The notes beneath the pieces were generated by a model. The model was not told the origin of the DNA, did no database searches, and worked only from the letters and a program-made list of their open reading frames with translations. A program made the position numbers and the translations under genes. Positions 34,680-44,954 of a stretch of DNA of 64,000 nucleotides are shown here, piece by piece; position 1 is the stretch's first letter; every line of letters begins with the position of its first letter. Source of the stretch: Nectonema munidae (taxonomy: Eukaryota > Nematomorpha > Nectonematoida > Nectonematidae); assembly GCA_030549495.1 (NCBI GenBank), contig JAUIRK010000686.1, positions 1 through 64,000 of the forward strand, given 5' to 3'.

Positions 34680-35699
34680 CTTTAACAGACGTGTTGGTCC
34701 TACAATTTTTTTAAAAGAAAAATCTTTTTATCTATTAATTTGCTATCGTTCTAATTTTTGCAATTTTATAATTATTAGTAATCTTTACAAAAGCTTTTTG
34801 GCACAAAAAAAACATACTATACTTTTTTAAAATTGAAAACGGACTTTAATCTCCATCAATCTATAAAGTGTACTGCTTTAAAAAAAGGACATTATAAATA
34901 AAAGCTAGATCTAATTCTCACAACTATCTCTTCATTAACCAATCACTCAAGCGTTATCCCTTATGCAATTTCAGTTCCCTTCATTATCCATACGCAAATT
35001 TTCTGCAAGCATCCTCCCTCTTCGAGAACTCTAGCACTTATTAGAAACTACAAAAACTATAATCCTCACTCTACAATACTTATTAGCACAAAGTAATCTA
35101 CACCCTAGTATTTACTGGAACGTTTACTCATTTGAGTCAACCACATGAATTGCATTTAACACCTATAACATGCTCGTTTCTTTGATATCCTCCAAAAACC
35201 CAAGAAACCAAAAACCTAGGATGGACAAAGAAGCAATGAATAAGAAACTTACTATTGGACAAACTATCTCAAGTCAATCCTGTTCAACCTAACAAGAAAT
35301 TTAAAAACTTCAAAAATTATGTTTCTAACAAAATAAAATCAAAGAAAATTAGATATCACAAAAAGATCGTGCAAAACGCAATAAACCCAAAACAATTTTG
35401 GCAAGAAATTAGCTAATTGGTGGAAAAGAAAATAAATTTTCTGGTATCCTACACAACAATGTTCCTATTACAAACAACCTCATTTGCAACATATTCAATA
35501 CCTACTTTATCTCATCCCATAGCAACAACGTTCAAGAACGTTTATCTCGTTAAGTCTTATTTTTTATGTCTCCTATTATTTTGAAATTATTCTGAGAACA
35601 GACAATTTCATTTTAAAATAGTGAAAATTGCTTTATTATTTTATTTTATCTTCTTTCTCTCTTATGTTAATTATGGCAAATTTTTCAATTTTGAGTAAG

Positions 35700-35890
35700 A
35701 GGTAAGGTAAAGGTACCGTGGGTGTGTTTTCATTGACAAGGCACTGATGTACCGCTTATGTCAAACTATGAACAAATTGGTATCGATGAGAAATCGAATC
35801 CAGAGGCTTCCGTGCTGAGTCCATCATCTCAAACAACCTGCCATGCCACCCATAGAGTATGCTGTGCTGTAGGGGATACGTCAAATTAGT
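35700..35890 (-). mobile_element. tRNA-derived SINE, second family
   Basis: On the minus strand the head reads GGTGGCATGGCAGGTTGTTT with a B-box-like GGATTCGATTTC about 40 bp later. The body ends in CCCACGGTACCTTTACC. The tail is shared with 5085-5130. The body differs from the SINE family at 13040. Confidence 0.65.
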
Positions 35891-36447
35891 TTTCAAAAAA
35901 CTTAAGTTATGATGTAAAAATTGTTAGTTTTTGTTGAAGCTCTATAACTTTTTCTGATAGACTTTTTTTCCGTAAAAGTTATTATAAAAGGCAAATCATT
36001 GCAAAATGTTAAAAGTTAATTTACTTTTTGTAGATTTTTGTAGCGTGCACCAATTTAGCTTTTAAACTATTTTTGAATGATGCTGAGAAAAATGAAGTAG
36101 TGCAATCTTAATTTATTGTTTGATTTTTGTTTGCACAATTTTATCTTTATTGTATACCGTTTTTTGAGAGTCTAACTAACGTAAACTTATTCTTATACAC
36201 GAAAAAGAATGAAAAAATTCTAATACCAAGTTTTCTAACTTTAGTTGTGTTTTACATTTTTGATAGAAATTACCTCAGAAAAGTTATGTAATTTGGATGT
36301 GTTTTTTTAATTTATTTTTCTCAATAAAACATTTTTTAAGAAGGAACCACTGAAAATTAATGAATGATTTTTTTCATTCAATAAAATTTCCAATTTTATT
36401 ATTGTAAATTGATATCTTTACCCCTTTTCTACACATAATTTGGAGAT
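35891..36447. other. AT-rich, no gene recognised
   Basis: No coding trace or element boundary was seen. Confidence 0.45.
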
Positions 36448-36633
36448 GGTGCGCATCTATTTGAAGTGAGAAAAAGGAGCTATATATAAGTCCTCATTCA
36501 TTGTTGACGTTCTTAATTAAGAATAAAATAGAATAAACAAGAGTGGAGTAGGAATTCAGAAAAATTTGTTGTCTTTTTTGGAAAACGCTTGAAAGTCCGC
36601 CCCCTCCAATAATTTCAAGGATGTGCGCCCCTG
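36448..36633. mobile_element. MITE with GGGCGCACATC-type ends
   Basis: The left end GGTGCGCATCTATTTGAAG and the right end AAGGATGTGCGCCCCTGA are inverse copies. A CCGCCCCCTCCAATAATTTC block precedes the right end. The family is shared with 13957, 27187, 37069 and 51130. Confidence 0.55.
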
Positions 36634-36829
36634 AATCAATCACATTTTTTTCATATAAACATCGCAGGATGTCTAGTAGACTCTTTTCCTTTAGACTACA
36701 TTCACTCATATAAAACTCTCCAACTTTCAGTTATTTGTTTTCAATTGTTTTTTTTCTATCAATCAAATAACCTTTCATCAATTCCTATAATGTGCATGAT
36801 AGACTACTTCATTTTCAAATGAAAAGCCT

Positions 36830-37102
36830 ATTCGCCCCCCCCCCCCCACAATTTAGGGATTTTTTTAAACTAGTGTATATCCAATATGCAAATTTAATTA
36901 AAATATTTACGCTGGAAGTATAGTATTTAAATGTCACCAATATTGTAAAAAAATAGTCATATAAATTTAGGTATGCGCTGAATACACTCTATTTTAAAGG
37001 ATTGCTTGAATATTTGATCTCCCGTGATATTTCTAGATCAGTAATTTTGAAAATTGCAAAAAAAAATTCGCCCCCCAATAATTTTGAGGATGTGCGCCCC
37101 TG
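36830..37102. mobile_element. Second MITE of the same family, left end worn
   Basis: A C-run (about 36834-36847) followed by ACAATTTAGGG, and the right end CCCCCCAATAATTTTGAGG then ATGTGCGCCCCTGA at 37069-37102, repeat the pattern of the element at 36448-36633. The left terminal repeat may be the worn GTGCATGATAG near 36792. Confidence 0.4.
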
Positions 37103-38090
37103 ATCTAAATAAAGCAAAAAATTAATGCTTACTTTTTTCTCGTAATTTGAAAACTTTAGAGCGAAGTTTCTTAGTCCAAATAATAATTTTCAGAAAAGCA
37201 TTTAAATTCTGGTAACTACGATTTCAGCCACGCTCAAAACAAACAATTACTTTGACATTTTAATCAATAAATCAAAGTTCTTGCTATCAATCTTAAGAAA
37301 ATATTTTTGTTTTCCAAAAGCAAATTTTGAAGAAAAATTGCTAAAGAAGAAAAACTAAAACTAATTTTATCCAACTTCAATTACTGCATTGAAATTTAAT
37401 ACCAACTTTTTCTCAAATTAGACACTCACAAGTTTTCTCTACTCATCAACAATGTCATAAGGTTAATTTTTAACTATGACCGCAAGCAAGATATTACCCG
37501 GAAACACTATTGCACTGCCAAACTACTTTCAGAATAAAAATTTATTGAGCACCCTAATCAAAACTTTCAAGAGTGAAGAATAACTTGCTCTTTCAAAATC
37601 CTTACATTTGAAAATGCCTTATTTTTCCTTTTACTTTATATTTGATATCACAGTGTTTCTCACAAAATTTTATAATTTTACCTGTTAAATAAATTGAATT
37701 GTGAAGGATAAAACCACCATGTAGTCATAAGAATATATTGAAAATAAATTAGGCTCTCAATCTGATATGCTCACCCATGATAAATAATACTAATATAATT
37801 AATTTTATGCGTACGTATAAAAAAAATACCAAAAAATTCTTGAAAAAATTGATTTAATTATATTTTTTGATGGCAACTTTTTGCACCCAGTACTAATTAC
37901 TATTTTTTAATTTTGAACCAGAACAAAACATAATTAAAATTTTATATTAATGATACATTCCTATTTCATTTTTAATTTTAAATAATATTAAAACAACTAT
38001 AGATTCTATAAATTTGTTGATAAAATCAATAATAAATAAGAGCGTTAAATTAAAAAAATAGGACTAAAGATAGTAAATATAGTCAACTAA
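37103..38090. other. AT-rich, no gene recognised
   Basis: Nothing could be assigned. Confidence 0.45.
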
Positions 38091-38427
38091 AGATGTATCG
38101 GATAACTGAATCCGTATCTGCAAATGCGGATCATTGGCAAAAAATATTACATTCTCTTAACATCCTCACCCGCAAATCATTTAAATTTCAACATCCACAA
38201 CAACACCCGCATCCTCAACTTTAAAACATTTTCCTTTTTTCTATACCGTAACTTCTTTCAGAATTATTACTTTATTCAAAATACATTGATATCTTCTGCT
38301 TAAATTTTTAAGTATAAAACTTGTGTTTAGATAGAATAAAAATTATGATTTCGCTAGGATGTCAAATTTGATATCCGCTTTCGGATCGGCATCCACGGAT
38401 ACAAAAAATTTCATATAAGATACATCT
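38091..38427. mobile_element. MITE with AGATGTATC ends
   Basis: AGATGTATCGGAT at the left and its diverged inverse ATAAGATACATCT at the right enclose 337 bp. The interior is rich in CCGCATC, CGGATAC and CACCCGC words. Flanks TCAACTA and TCAACATA suggest a worn target duplication, but its length is uncertain. The superfamily is unknown and no coding part is present. Confidence 0.55.
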
Positions 38428-38682
38428 CAACATAGAAACGCAAATTACTTATAAAATAAAAATTTTACACTAAAATAGGTCAATATATTATAGAAAGTAA
38501 AATAAAAAAATGTAATTTTATTAGTATATTTTTAAAATACCAGTTGATTTTTAATTATTCGCCATTACTTCATTACTGACCTTGGAGTGAAATAACAAAA
38601 TTTTCTAAAATTATTATAAATTTTAATTTTTTTCATTTGTGGAAATTTTTGTTTAGTACTGATAAAAACTTCTTGCAGATTG

Positions 38683-38800
38683 CATTAGTGGTTGAAGCTT
38701 AGAGTCTCAGTCGTCCTAGTTTTGATTCCCAAGAGTGATATCTCTATCATCTGTTGAGTTAAAAGTATTTTGGCAGATGTCCTACTATTGGAATCATATG
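38683..38800 (+). mobile_element. tRNA-derived SINE fragment
   Basis: An A-box-like GCATTAGTGGTTGAAG and a B-box-like GTTTTGATTCC are followed by GATATCTCTATCATCTGT. The latter also follows the B-box in the copy at 41523. Confidence 0.55.
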
Positions 38801-38861
38801 GTCTTTATCCTAATTTATGAATTTGATTTCCTATCGCGACATGCCAATGATTGTCCATTTA

Positions 38862-39043
38862 CAGAAAATAAATTTATTTAAATAAAACGAATTTTCGAAT
38901 CTACGAGTCTTTATGAACTTGAAATACTAAATGTAGGAATGTAAACAAAACTCATGAAAAAAGCATTTACATCTTCTACATTTAGTACTTCAACATTATA
39001 AAGACTTGTGGAGTCGAAAACTAGTTTTATTTAAATAAATCTG
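38862..39043. mobile_element. Stem-loop MITE, 182 bp
   Basis: Nearly the whole element is a palindrome. TTTATTTAAATAAAAC, CGA.TC.ACGAGTCTTTAT, ACTAAATGTAG and ATGTAAA in the left arm (38870-38950) are mirrored in the right arm (38965-39043). The extreme ends read CAG and CTG. It lies between a SINE fragment and the Tigger at 39148. Confidence 0.7.
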
Positions 39044-39147
39044 TTTGAAACTTTACGCTTTTTGTTTGCTCTTATTCCACTAAATGACCCAATATAAAAT
39101 GTATTATATTATGTAATGACAAATATTAAAACTAAGGATTTTAATTA

Positions 39148-41503
39148 CAGTGAAACCTCGGTTTGTGGACACCTCAATAATAAGGACACCTCAATACAGG
39201 GGACATTTTTGAAATGACGGTTTGATTTTACATTAAAAACATAGGAAATGTAACTCGATAATGAGGACACCTCACTACTCCGGAGAATGGACACTAGTAT
39301 CGATGACTTAAATAAAACCTCGATAATGAGGACACTACATTTTGATAAAAACAAAATTACACGCATCTGCTTCTCTTTCTATGAAACTCAGTGCAACTGC
39401 AAGACGCTTTTAATGCATATTCTTAGCAATATTGTTCTAAATACTGTTAAGGCCTTTGTTAACCACTATAGTGAGTCGTCAAAATGATGTGGAGAGACAT
39501 CCAGCTTTATCTACTTATATGAGTTGTGCTTTAAAAATGGTAAGCTAATGCTAGGATAAAAGCTTGAATCCTGTTAGCACATTGTACTTACAGTGTGTAT
39601 CATACATTTACATGCTTCCTCTTTTCTTTGTTTAACTATCCTGTTTCTAATAAAAGCACATTTTATATCTCATCAGTCATTTGCTTGTTTTAAAATAGAA
39701 CGACACTTTCTATAATTTAGTCTTTCATAAAATGTCTAGCAAAGCAAAACCTTGCACACCTCAGAGAAAAGAGTTCACTCTTGATAGAAAAATTGAGATT
39801 ATAAAAGCATCTCAAAATTCTAAATCCAGCGTTAGAAAATTAGCTGTCCAGTTTAATTGCAGCAAATCACAAGTGGCAAAAATATTGAAAGCCAAAACGT
39901 CTTTAGAAAAAAAATTTCAAGGTAACGTGGACATAAATCGTAAACGTTTTTTTTCTCGACCATACTATGAACTGGAGGAACAACTTTGGGAATGGTACAC
40001 TTCAGTAAGGTCACGTAATATTCCTGTTAGTGGTCCATTGTTACAAGAAAAAGCTATATCAATTGCCAATGGTTTGAAATTACCGAATTTCAAAGCTTCA
40101 AATGGATGGTTGAGTAACTTTAAACGTTTACGTTTTTTAAGATTAGTTATGTTCTCTTAAATAACAACTAATAAATTTCAGAAGATGTTAGTCAGTGGAA
40201 AAGTCGTCTTCCGTTTATCATTGATGGATATTTGCCTGAAAGCATTTACAATTTAGACGAAACAGGATTATTTTACTGAGCTTTGCCTTCTCGTACATTA
40301 AATGTTCGAGGAAAAGATAGCTGGAGTGGGAAAAAAAGTAAAGATCGTCTTACGGTTGTCATGATAACTAATATGGCTGGAGAGATGGAAAAACCTATTG
40401 TAATTGGGTCAGCTGCTCGAACAAGATCTTTCAAGTGTATTCAAATTGACTCTCTTCCTGTCCACTATTATCACAATAAAAAGGCATGGATGACTTGCAA
40501 AATTTTTGTTGAAGTTTTAGAAAAACTGAATCGAAAGTTTTATCTTCAAAAAAAGCATTCACTTATTTTTGTTGACAATTGTACAAGTCACTCAAAAAAC
40601 TTGAAACTCTCAAACATCAAAGTTGTTTTTTTTCCTCCAAATATGACATCAATGATCCACCTTTAGATCAGAGTATCATTTACAATTTCAAACAAAATTA
40701 TAGGAAACGTCTTTTAAGATCCATTTTGTGTTCAATTGAAAGAGTTGAAGAGTTTTCGATAAACAAGCATGTCACACCTTTTCAAGCGATTAAATGGATT
40801 GCTACTTCTATTGCAGAAATAAAGAGTACAACAATTTTAAAGTGTTTTAAAAAAAGTGGTTTTATGATAGTAGAAGAAACAGTTGACGAGGAAGAAACCG
40901 ATGATTATTTTGAAGAGTTAATTGACTCCACTGCTAAAGCATTCGATATTACAGATGTCTTGGAGATACAGGATTATGTAACATTTGATAGTGCAATTCA
41001 ATCCTGTGACGATTCAAGTGATCAAAGTATGCACTTAGAAGTTGATGCCATTGAAAATGACAAAAATGAAAGCGAAGAAGATGAAGAAGAAGTAAAATCC
41101 AATTCAATCAGAACATTTTCAGAAGCCATCGATATTACAAAAAAATTACAGTTTTTTTGTTTAAGCAAAGGTTTGGATGAAATTTTTTCTTCTCTATCTT
41201 CAGTTGAAGCAGATTTAGAAGACCATGCTCATAGAAGTATTTTTAAACAGACAAAAATTTTGGAGTATTTTAAACGACGCGAATGATTTGTCTGTCAATA
41301 AAGTTATTTCATCTTTTTAATGCTAATATTTACTTTTTAAACCTTTCGTTTTATGACCTTACCTTAAAAAAACTCTATATACCTCTTTTAAATATTAAAA
41401 TTTTAAATCAAATTTTTTTAGGCAATCTCGCTAATAGGGAGACCTCACTAATATGGACATTTTTTGATGATTTTTAGGTGTCCATAATATCAAGGTTTTA
41501 CTG
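39148..41503 (+). mobile_element. Full-length Tigger DNA transposon
   Basis: The left end CAGTGAAACCTCGGTTTGTG and the right end, whose complement is CAGTAAAACCTTGATATTAT, are matching terminal repeats, and both run into GGACACCT. Flanking TA at 39146-39147 and 41504-41505 is the expected target duplication. Further copies of the terminal unit lie inside the left end (GATAATGAGGACACCTC near 39255, AACCTCGATAATGAGGACAC near 39317). A near-right-end copy (GGGAGACCTCACTAATATGG) is also present. The 2356-bp size and single transposase gene are normal for Tigger. Confidence 0.92.
39732..41286 (+). pseudogene. Tigger transposase, broken
   Basis: The first frame (39732-40160) holds the psq helix-turn-helix (FTLDRKIEIIKASQN, VRKLAVQFNCSKSQVAKILK) and the CENP-B-type domain (LWEWYTSVRSRNIPVSGPLL, FKASNGWLSNF). 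The DDE domain follows in a second frame from about 40181: YNLDETGLFY, a stop at 40277-40279, ALPSRTLNVRGK, KKAWMTCKIF, FVDNCTSH and PPNMTSM. After a one-base shift near 40655 a third frame gives LDQSIIYNFKQNYRKRLL and runs to 41286. It ends in an acidic tail (SEEDEEEVKS) and a C-terminal FKQTKILEYFKRRE. The three catalytic Asp residues (in DETG, VDNC and LDQS) are all still readable. The region 40130-40180 between the first two frames is also damaged. Cut-and-paste activity is lost in this copy. Confidence 0.9.
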
Positions 41504-41522
41504 TATTTTTTTAATTTTTTAG

Positions 41523-41650
41523 TTTGTCGCCAGTTGGCTTAACCGTAGTTTCTAATTCAAAATATCCTCGTTTCGATTGCCGATTGTGACATCCCTATCA
41601 TCTGTCAATTTATACAAGTATTGGATAACATACTAATTACTCTTGTTTAA
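41523..41650 (+). mobile_element. tRNA-derived SINE fragment
   Basis: A GTCGCCAGTTGGCTTAACCG head and a B-box-like GTTTCGATTGCC are followed by TGTGACATCCCTATCATCTG. It lies 20 bp beyond the right end of the Tigger element. Confidence 0.55.
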
Positions 41651-41694
41651 GTCTCTTGTTTATTTTGTCTTGCATACTACCCTCATTTTTTTTA

Positions 41695-41950
41695 TCTGCA
41701 AGGAGGTTATGATAAAAAAAACATTGATACACTAAATTGTAAATCTCTGCGTAGACAAAAAATTCGTATTAAAAGTTTTTAATGAAATATAAATGAAACA
41801 AAACTGATTTCTGAGAACTTTTGAGCTTTTATTTCAAGAATGATTTTTTAGAGTTTTTTTTTATTTTTGAAACTTTTAAACAAAACTGTCTACACTGAAA
41901 ACCTTTAATTGTTTTATCATTGTCTCTATATATTAATTTTTATTTAAATA
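41695..41950 (-). repeat. Inverse copy of the repeat at 8460-8660
   Basis: GAGGTTATGATAAAAAAAAC at the left is in direct orientation. From CTCTGCGTAGACAAAAAA onward it is the reverse complement of 8640-8460, including CAAAACTGATT and GACAATGATAAAAC in complement. The copy is thus partly palindromic at its edge. Confidence 0.5.
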
Positions 41951-41989
41951 AAACTCATTTATATATTTTTTTTCACTATCATCTTTTTA

Positions 41990-42511
41990 TAACGTAAATA
42001 TTATAACTAAATGTACTTTTGAGCAACACCAAGCTTTATACCCATATCTAATGGGCTTACCATTTATAAACATTTTCGAATAGTTTCTTCGAAAGTACTC
42101 AATTACGCTGGCATCAATGGACAAAATACGACTAAAAAATCCGTTGTGAGATACTTTTTTATTCAAATTAATCTAAAAAAACCTTACCTTGAAAAGTTTA
42201 TCATCATTCAAGTTAGTATTATCACAAAAATATTTCAATTGTTGGAACCTGTTTCTACGCATGGCCCTAGCTACTAATGGACCATGTATATCTGGAGACT
42301 TTGACCAAAACATCTTTTCTCTAGGGCGATGGTTATAACGAGATAATAATTAAATATTGAAAAAAGTCTTGATTTCTTAAATGCTTGTTAAGAAATCATA
42401 CCAGTTTTTATCTTTTTGACCACATTTGTTTGTAATGGTAGCAACACTTTCAAAGAAGTCCTCATCAAAAAACATGGTGAATATTTCAAAAGAAGATAGA
42501 TTGAAATTCAT
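41990..42511 (-). pseudogene. piggyBac transposase fragment
   Basis: From ATG 42511 downward the minus strand encodes FTMFFDEDFFESVATITNKC, EIKTFFNI, LLSRYNHRPREKMFWSKSPD and IHGPLVARAMRRNRFQQLKY. DDKLFKVRFF, then LSIDASVIEYF and MFINGKPIRYGYKAWC follow. This order is the central part of piggyBac transposases (family DDE_Tnp_1_7). The last segment holds the first catalytic Asp (SIDAS, usually DES) and the conserved GKPIRFGYK. Three in-frame stops are visible, and the later catalytic Asp residues and the Cys-rich C-terminus are missing beyond about 41990. TTAA-type ends lie nearby at 42883, but whether they belong to this copy is unclear. Confidence 0.82.
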
Positions 42512-42737
42512 TATCTAACGATTCTAAAGACTCAGAAAACATTTTTCAATTAAAATTTTTTGGTACATTTAACTTAAAAAATAAATTGGTCTTAGATTTC
42601 CACTTAAATTTGTTATCAAAAAATACAAAGAAAGTTAAATTGTTCCATATAAAATATTTTTTGAAATGGGTACTTTTTTAGACACAAATTTATGTGAAAA
42701 AATTTAAAAATATTGTGAATGAAAGTAATTATGTTTT

Positions 42738-42852
42738 GTCGGTATCACATCCATAGGGAAGAATAATCTTTCATAGCAGGACAGATGGCAATGATAGTCA
42801 CGATTCGTATTCGAACCCAGACCATCTGGATCAATACCCTACGCTCTTATAA
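42738..42852 (-). mobile_element. tRNA-derived SINE, same family as 13040
   Basis: On the minus strand a B-box-like GGGTTCGAATACGAATCGTG leads to TGCCATCTGTCCTGC, AAGATTATTCTTCCC and GATGTGATACCGAC. The A-box end is worn. Confidence 0.7.
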
Positions 42853-42882
42853 CAAGGTTTTAATAATATTGATAAACTTTAA

Positions 42883-42935
42883 CCTAACCCTATTCGTGCT
42901 GGGCTAAATTTGTCCGCTCAATTGCTCGGGGGCGT
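42883..42935 (+). mobile_element. piggyBac-like terminus
   Basis: AACCCTATTCGTGCTGGGC and AAATTTGTCCGCTCAATTGCT match the end at 12780-12862 and the TTAA-flanked end at 28184. A TTAA lies just upstream. It overlaps the truncated 3' end of the minus-strand LINE. Confidence 0.5.
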
Positions 42936-44395
42936 AAAGTGATAAATGCAAATTGAGATTTTTCAAGAAGGTAGTCTGAGCATTTTTCTTAGAAAAAAAC
43001 ATATGAACCGTTTTAGAGTTATTAATTCCAAGTTCATTCACTGTACACCAACCAAAAACTTTATTGACATTTTCTCTATAAACAGACTCAATTGTTTTAT
43101 TCTGAGCCCGAGAAACATTTAAGAGAAATGAATAAGGTATAAGAATAGTCAAATCATCAGCAAAAGCTAAAAACTCTAACGAAGCGTTTGATTGAAATAT
43201 GTCATTAATATAAATTAAAAAAAGGAAGGGACCCAAAACAGAACCCTGAGATACTCCTCTGGATACATGAATCAAATTTGAATAACTATCATTCGCAAAC
43301 ACTGCTTGTTTTCTGAATGACAAATATGATTTAAAAAATTTCAAAGTTCTTTCATCAAATCCATACTTTTCCAGCTTGAATAAAAGTTTTTCATGTGATA
43401 CTGAGTCGAACGCTTTTGATAAATCTAGGAACAATGCTAAAATATCATCTCCAGAATCAAGATATTCATAAATTGATGTCAAGAAAAATGAATGTGCAAA
43501 CGTAGTAGAAGAATTTTTCTTAAAACCGAACTGCTTTGAATTGAAGAGATTGTTTTGATCAAAATAATGAATTAATTGCTTGAGAATAATTTTTTCAAAA
43601 AGTTTTGAAATTATGCTAATCAAAGAGATTGGACGATAATTGTTGATGTCGTGTCTCTCACCTTTTTTTTGTAGACAGGTATGCACTTACTAATTTTGAG
43701 ACATGATGGAAAGAGTGAATTTTGCATGCACCAATTAAAAGCTAAAAATAGTGGATATGCTATTTCATTTTCAATGTGTTTTAGGTGATAAGACATAAAA
43801 ATCTTCACTTTTACTATTTTTCAAATTTTAATGGCAATGAGCACTTCCTCCAGAGTGATTTCTTCAAGTCTAAACTTCGAACTTTGAAAAGGAATGTAAT
43901 TTTTCATTTCAGAAAATGATGATTGAGGTACACGGCTAATAAATGAATTATTTATGAAATCACATAGATTTTGTTCATTTATGATTTGAGAATTATCTTT
44001 TAGAATTAAAGATGAATCTTCATTCTTTTTAATCAATTTATTAATATTCTTCCAAACTTCTTTGCTATTTTTGTTTTCAAACAATCGTGCATAGAATTTT
44101 TCTTTTAAACTTCTCGTTATCTGTTTTACTTGTTGACAAAAGTGAGCATGTTGATTTTTTAAATCATAATTTATTTTATATTCACGGGTTCTTTTAATTT
44201 TAAAAAATACTTTATCCCTTTTCTTTATTAGAGTCTATAATTCTTCATTTGCCCATTCAGCAAATCTTTCTTTATACTTATTGAAATTTTTTGTTTTTTG
44301 TACTTTTTTAGCTTGATTAGCACAATAACTTAAACAATGATTAATTGTGTAAATCATATTTTCTCGATCAGACTCACAAGTACGCTGTGTTTACT
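42904..44395 (-). mobile_element. LINE fragment: linker and reverse transcriptase
   Basis: Reading the minus strand from 44395, the endonuclease-RT linker comes first (NKYKERFAEWANEEL, a stop, KRDKVFFKIKRTREYKINYD, ENKNSKEVWKNINKLIKKNE). A segment ending at about 43808 follows, then the reverse transcriptase from 43686. The RT shows NYRPISLIS, LALFLDLSKAFDSVSHEKLL, GVSQGSVLGPFLFLIYINDI and the catalytic FADD. Jockey/CR1-like LINEs have this order. The frame changes once near 43680. The 3' end is lost at about 42940, where the reading frame runs into a piggyBac-like terminus. The 5' end stops abruptly at 44395 against an unrelated repeat. Confidence 0.88.
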
Positions 44396-44404
44396 GGTGA
44401 TATT

Positions 44405-44590
44405 CGTTTTTTAATGAAAATCAGTCAAACCTGACAAAAAAATTAAATATGGCAGCCCATGTCAAAATTAAAATGTTTATACTTTATGATGTTAATTTTT
44501 TATAAAATCAATAAAACCTTGTCAAAAATAGATTAAACCTGTAAAACAATTTCAAAAATATAAACTTCAAAATAAATTCTACTTTCAGTA
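44405..44590 (-). repeat. Inverse copy of the 132-bp repeat at 12440-12690
   Basis: GAAAATCAGTCAAACCTGAC, then AATATGGCAGCCCATGTC and ATAAAACCTTGTCAAAAATA, are the reverse complement of the units at 12440-12690. About one and a half units are present. Confidence 0.5.
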
Positions 44591-44602
44591 TTTCTATGGT
44601 TA

Positions 44603-44906
44603 TCTATATAATAATAGGCTAGCGTCTGTGTGTCGCTGGAAGCATTCTGATTGGTTGAAAATATTTATATATATGTTTTGTGTGTATTTTTATATGGTGT
44701 GATGAGTTTCTATGTGTGTATGTGTTTGAAGCATTCTGATTGGTTGAAATTTTTATGTTTTCCACCAAACCATATATCACCATTAGCAACTCATCAGACC
44801 ATATAAAAAATACACACTACCAATGATCCTATGTTTCGAGAAACAAATGCTCTACCAACGATCCTATGTTTCGAGCGAAGCGAGAAACGACCACGGGACC
44901 GGCTAG
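44603..44906 (+). mobile_element. Short non-autonomous Helitron
   Basis: The element begins TCTATATAATAATAGGCTAG directly after an A and ends CTAG directly before a T, as expected for Helitron insertion between A and T. A hairpin-like GTTTCGAGCGAAGCGAGAAAC-type sequence stands about 18 bp before the CTAG end. The interior has two direct copies of AGCATTCTGATTGGTTGAAA. It also has two copies of GATCCTATGTTTCGAG and a long inverted repeat (TGTGTATTTTTATATGGTG with its complement 100 bp on). No Rep/helicase is encoded. There is no target duplication, consistent with rolling-circle insertion. Confidence 0.75.
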
Positions 44907-44954
44907 TTATATTCTTAATTTATTTAATAAGCTAACTTTAGGTGTTTAATTCAT

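Larger units (their letters stand above)
34070..35560 (+). mobile_element. Decayed LINE: endonuclease and linker, with two nested MITEs
   Basis: The coding trace NLSTISLYHINIKS is the start of an APE-type endonuclease. It is interrupted by a piggyBac MITE and resumes as SKLFCLSETWLTKTDNF and KGGGVYFASGNH. A hAT MITE interrupts it again. After further traces (CYRSNFCNF), the endonuclease-RT linker is seen at about 35300-35420 (FKNFKNYVSNKIKSKKIRYH and NAINPKQFWQEIS). No reverse transcriptase follows. Multiple stops and frame changes make this one of the oldest elements in the window. The linker resembles that of the minus-strand LINE at 42904-44395, but family identity was not established. Confidence 0.7.

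Noticed and set aside
40134-40181. Intron between the first two Tigger transposase segments
   Set aside because: AATTTCAG looks like an acceptor, but no matching donor keeps the frame, and Tigger genes normally lack introns here. Plain decay explains it better.
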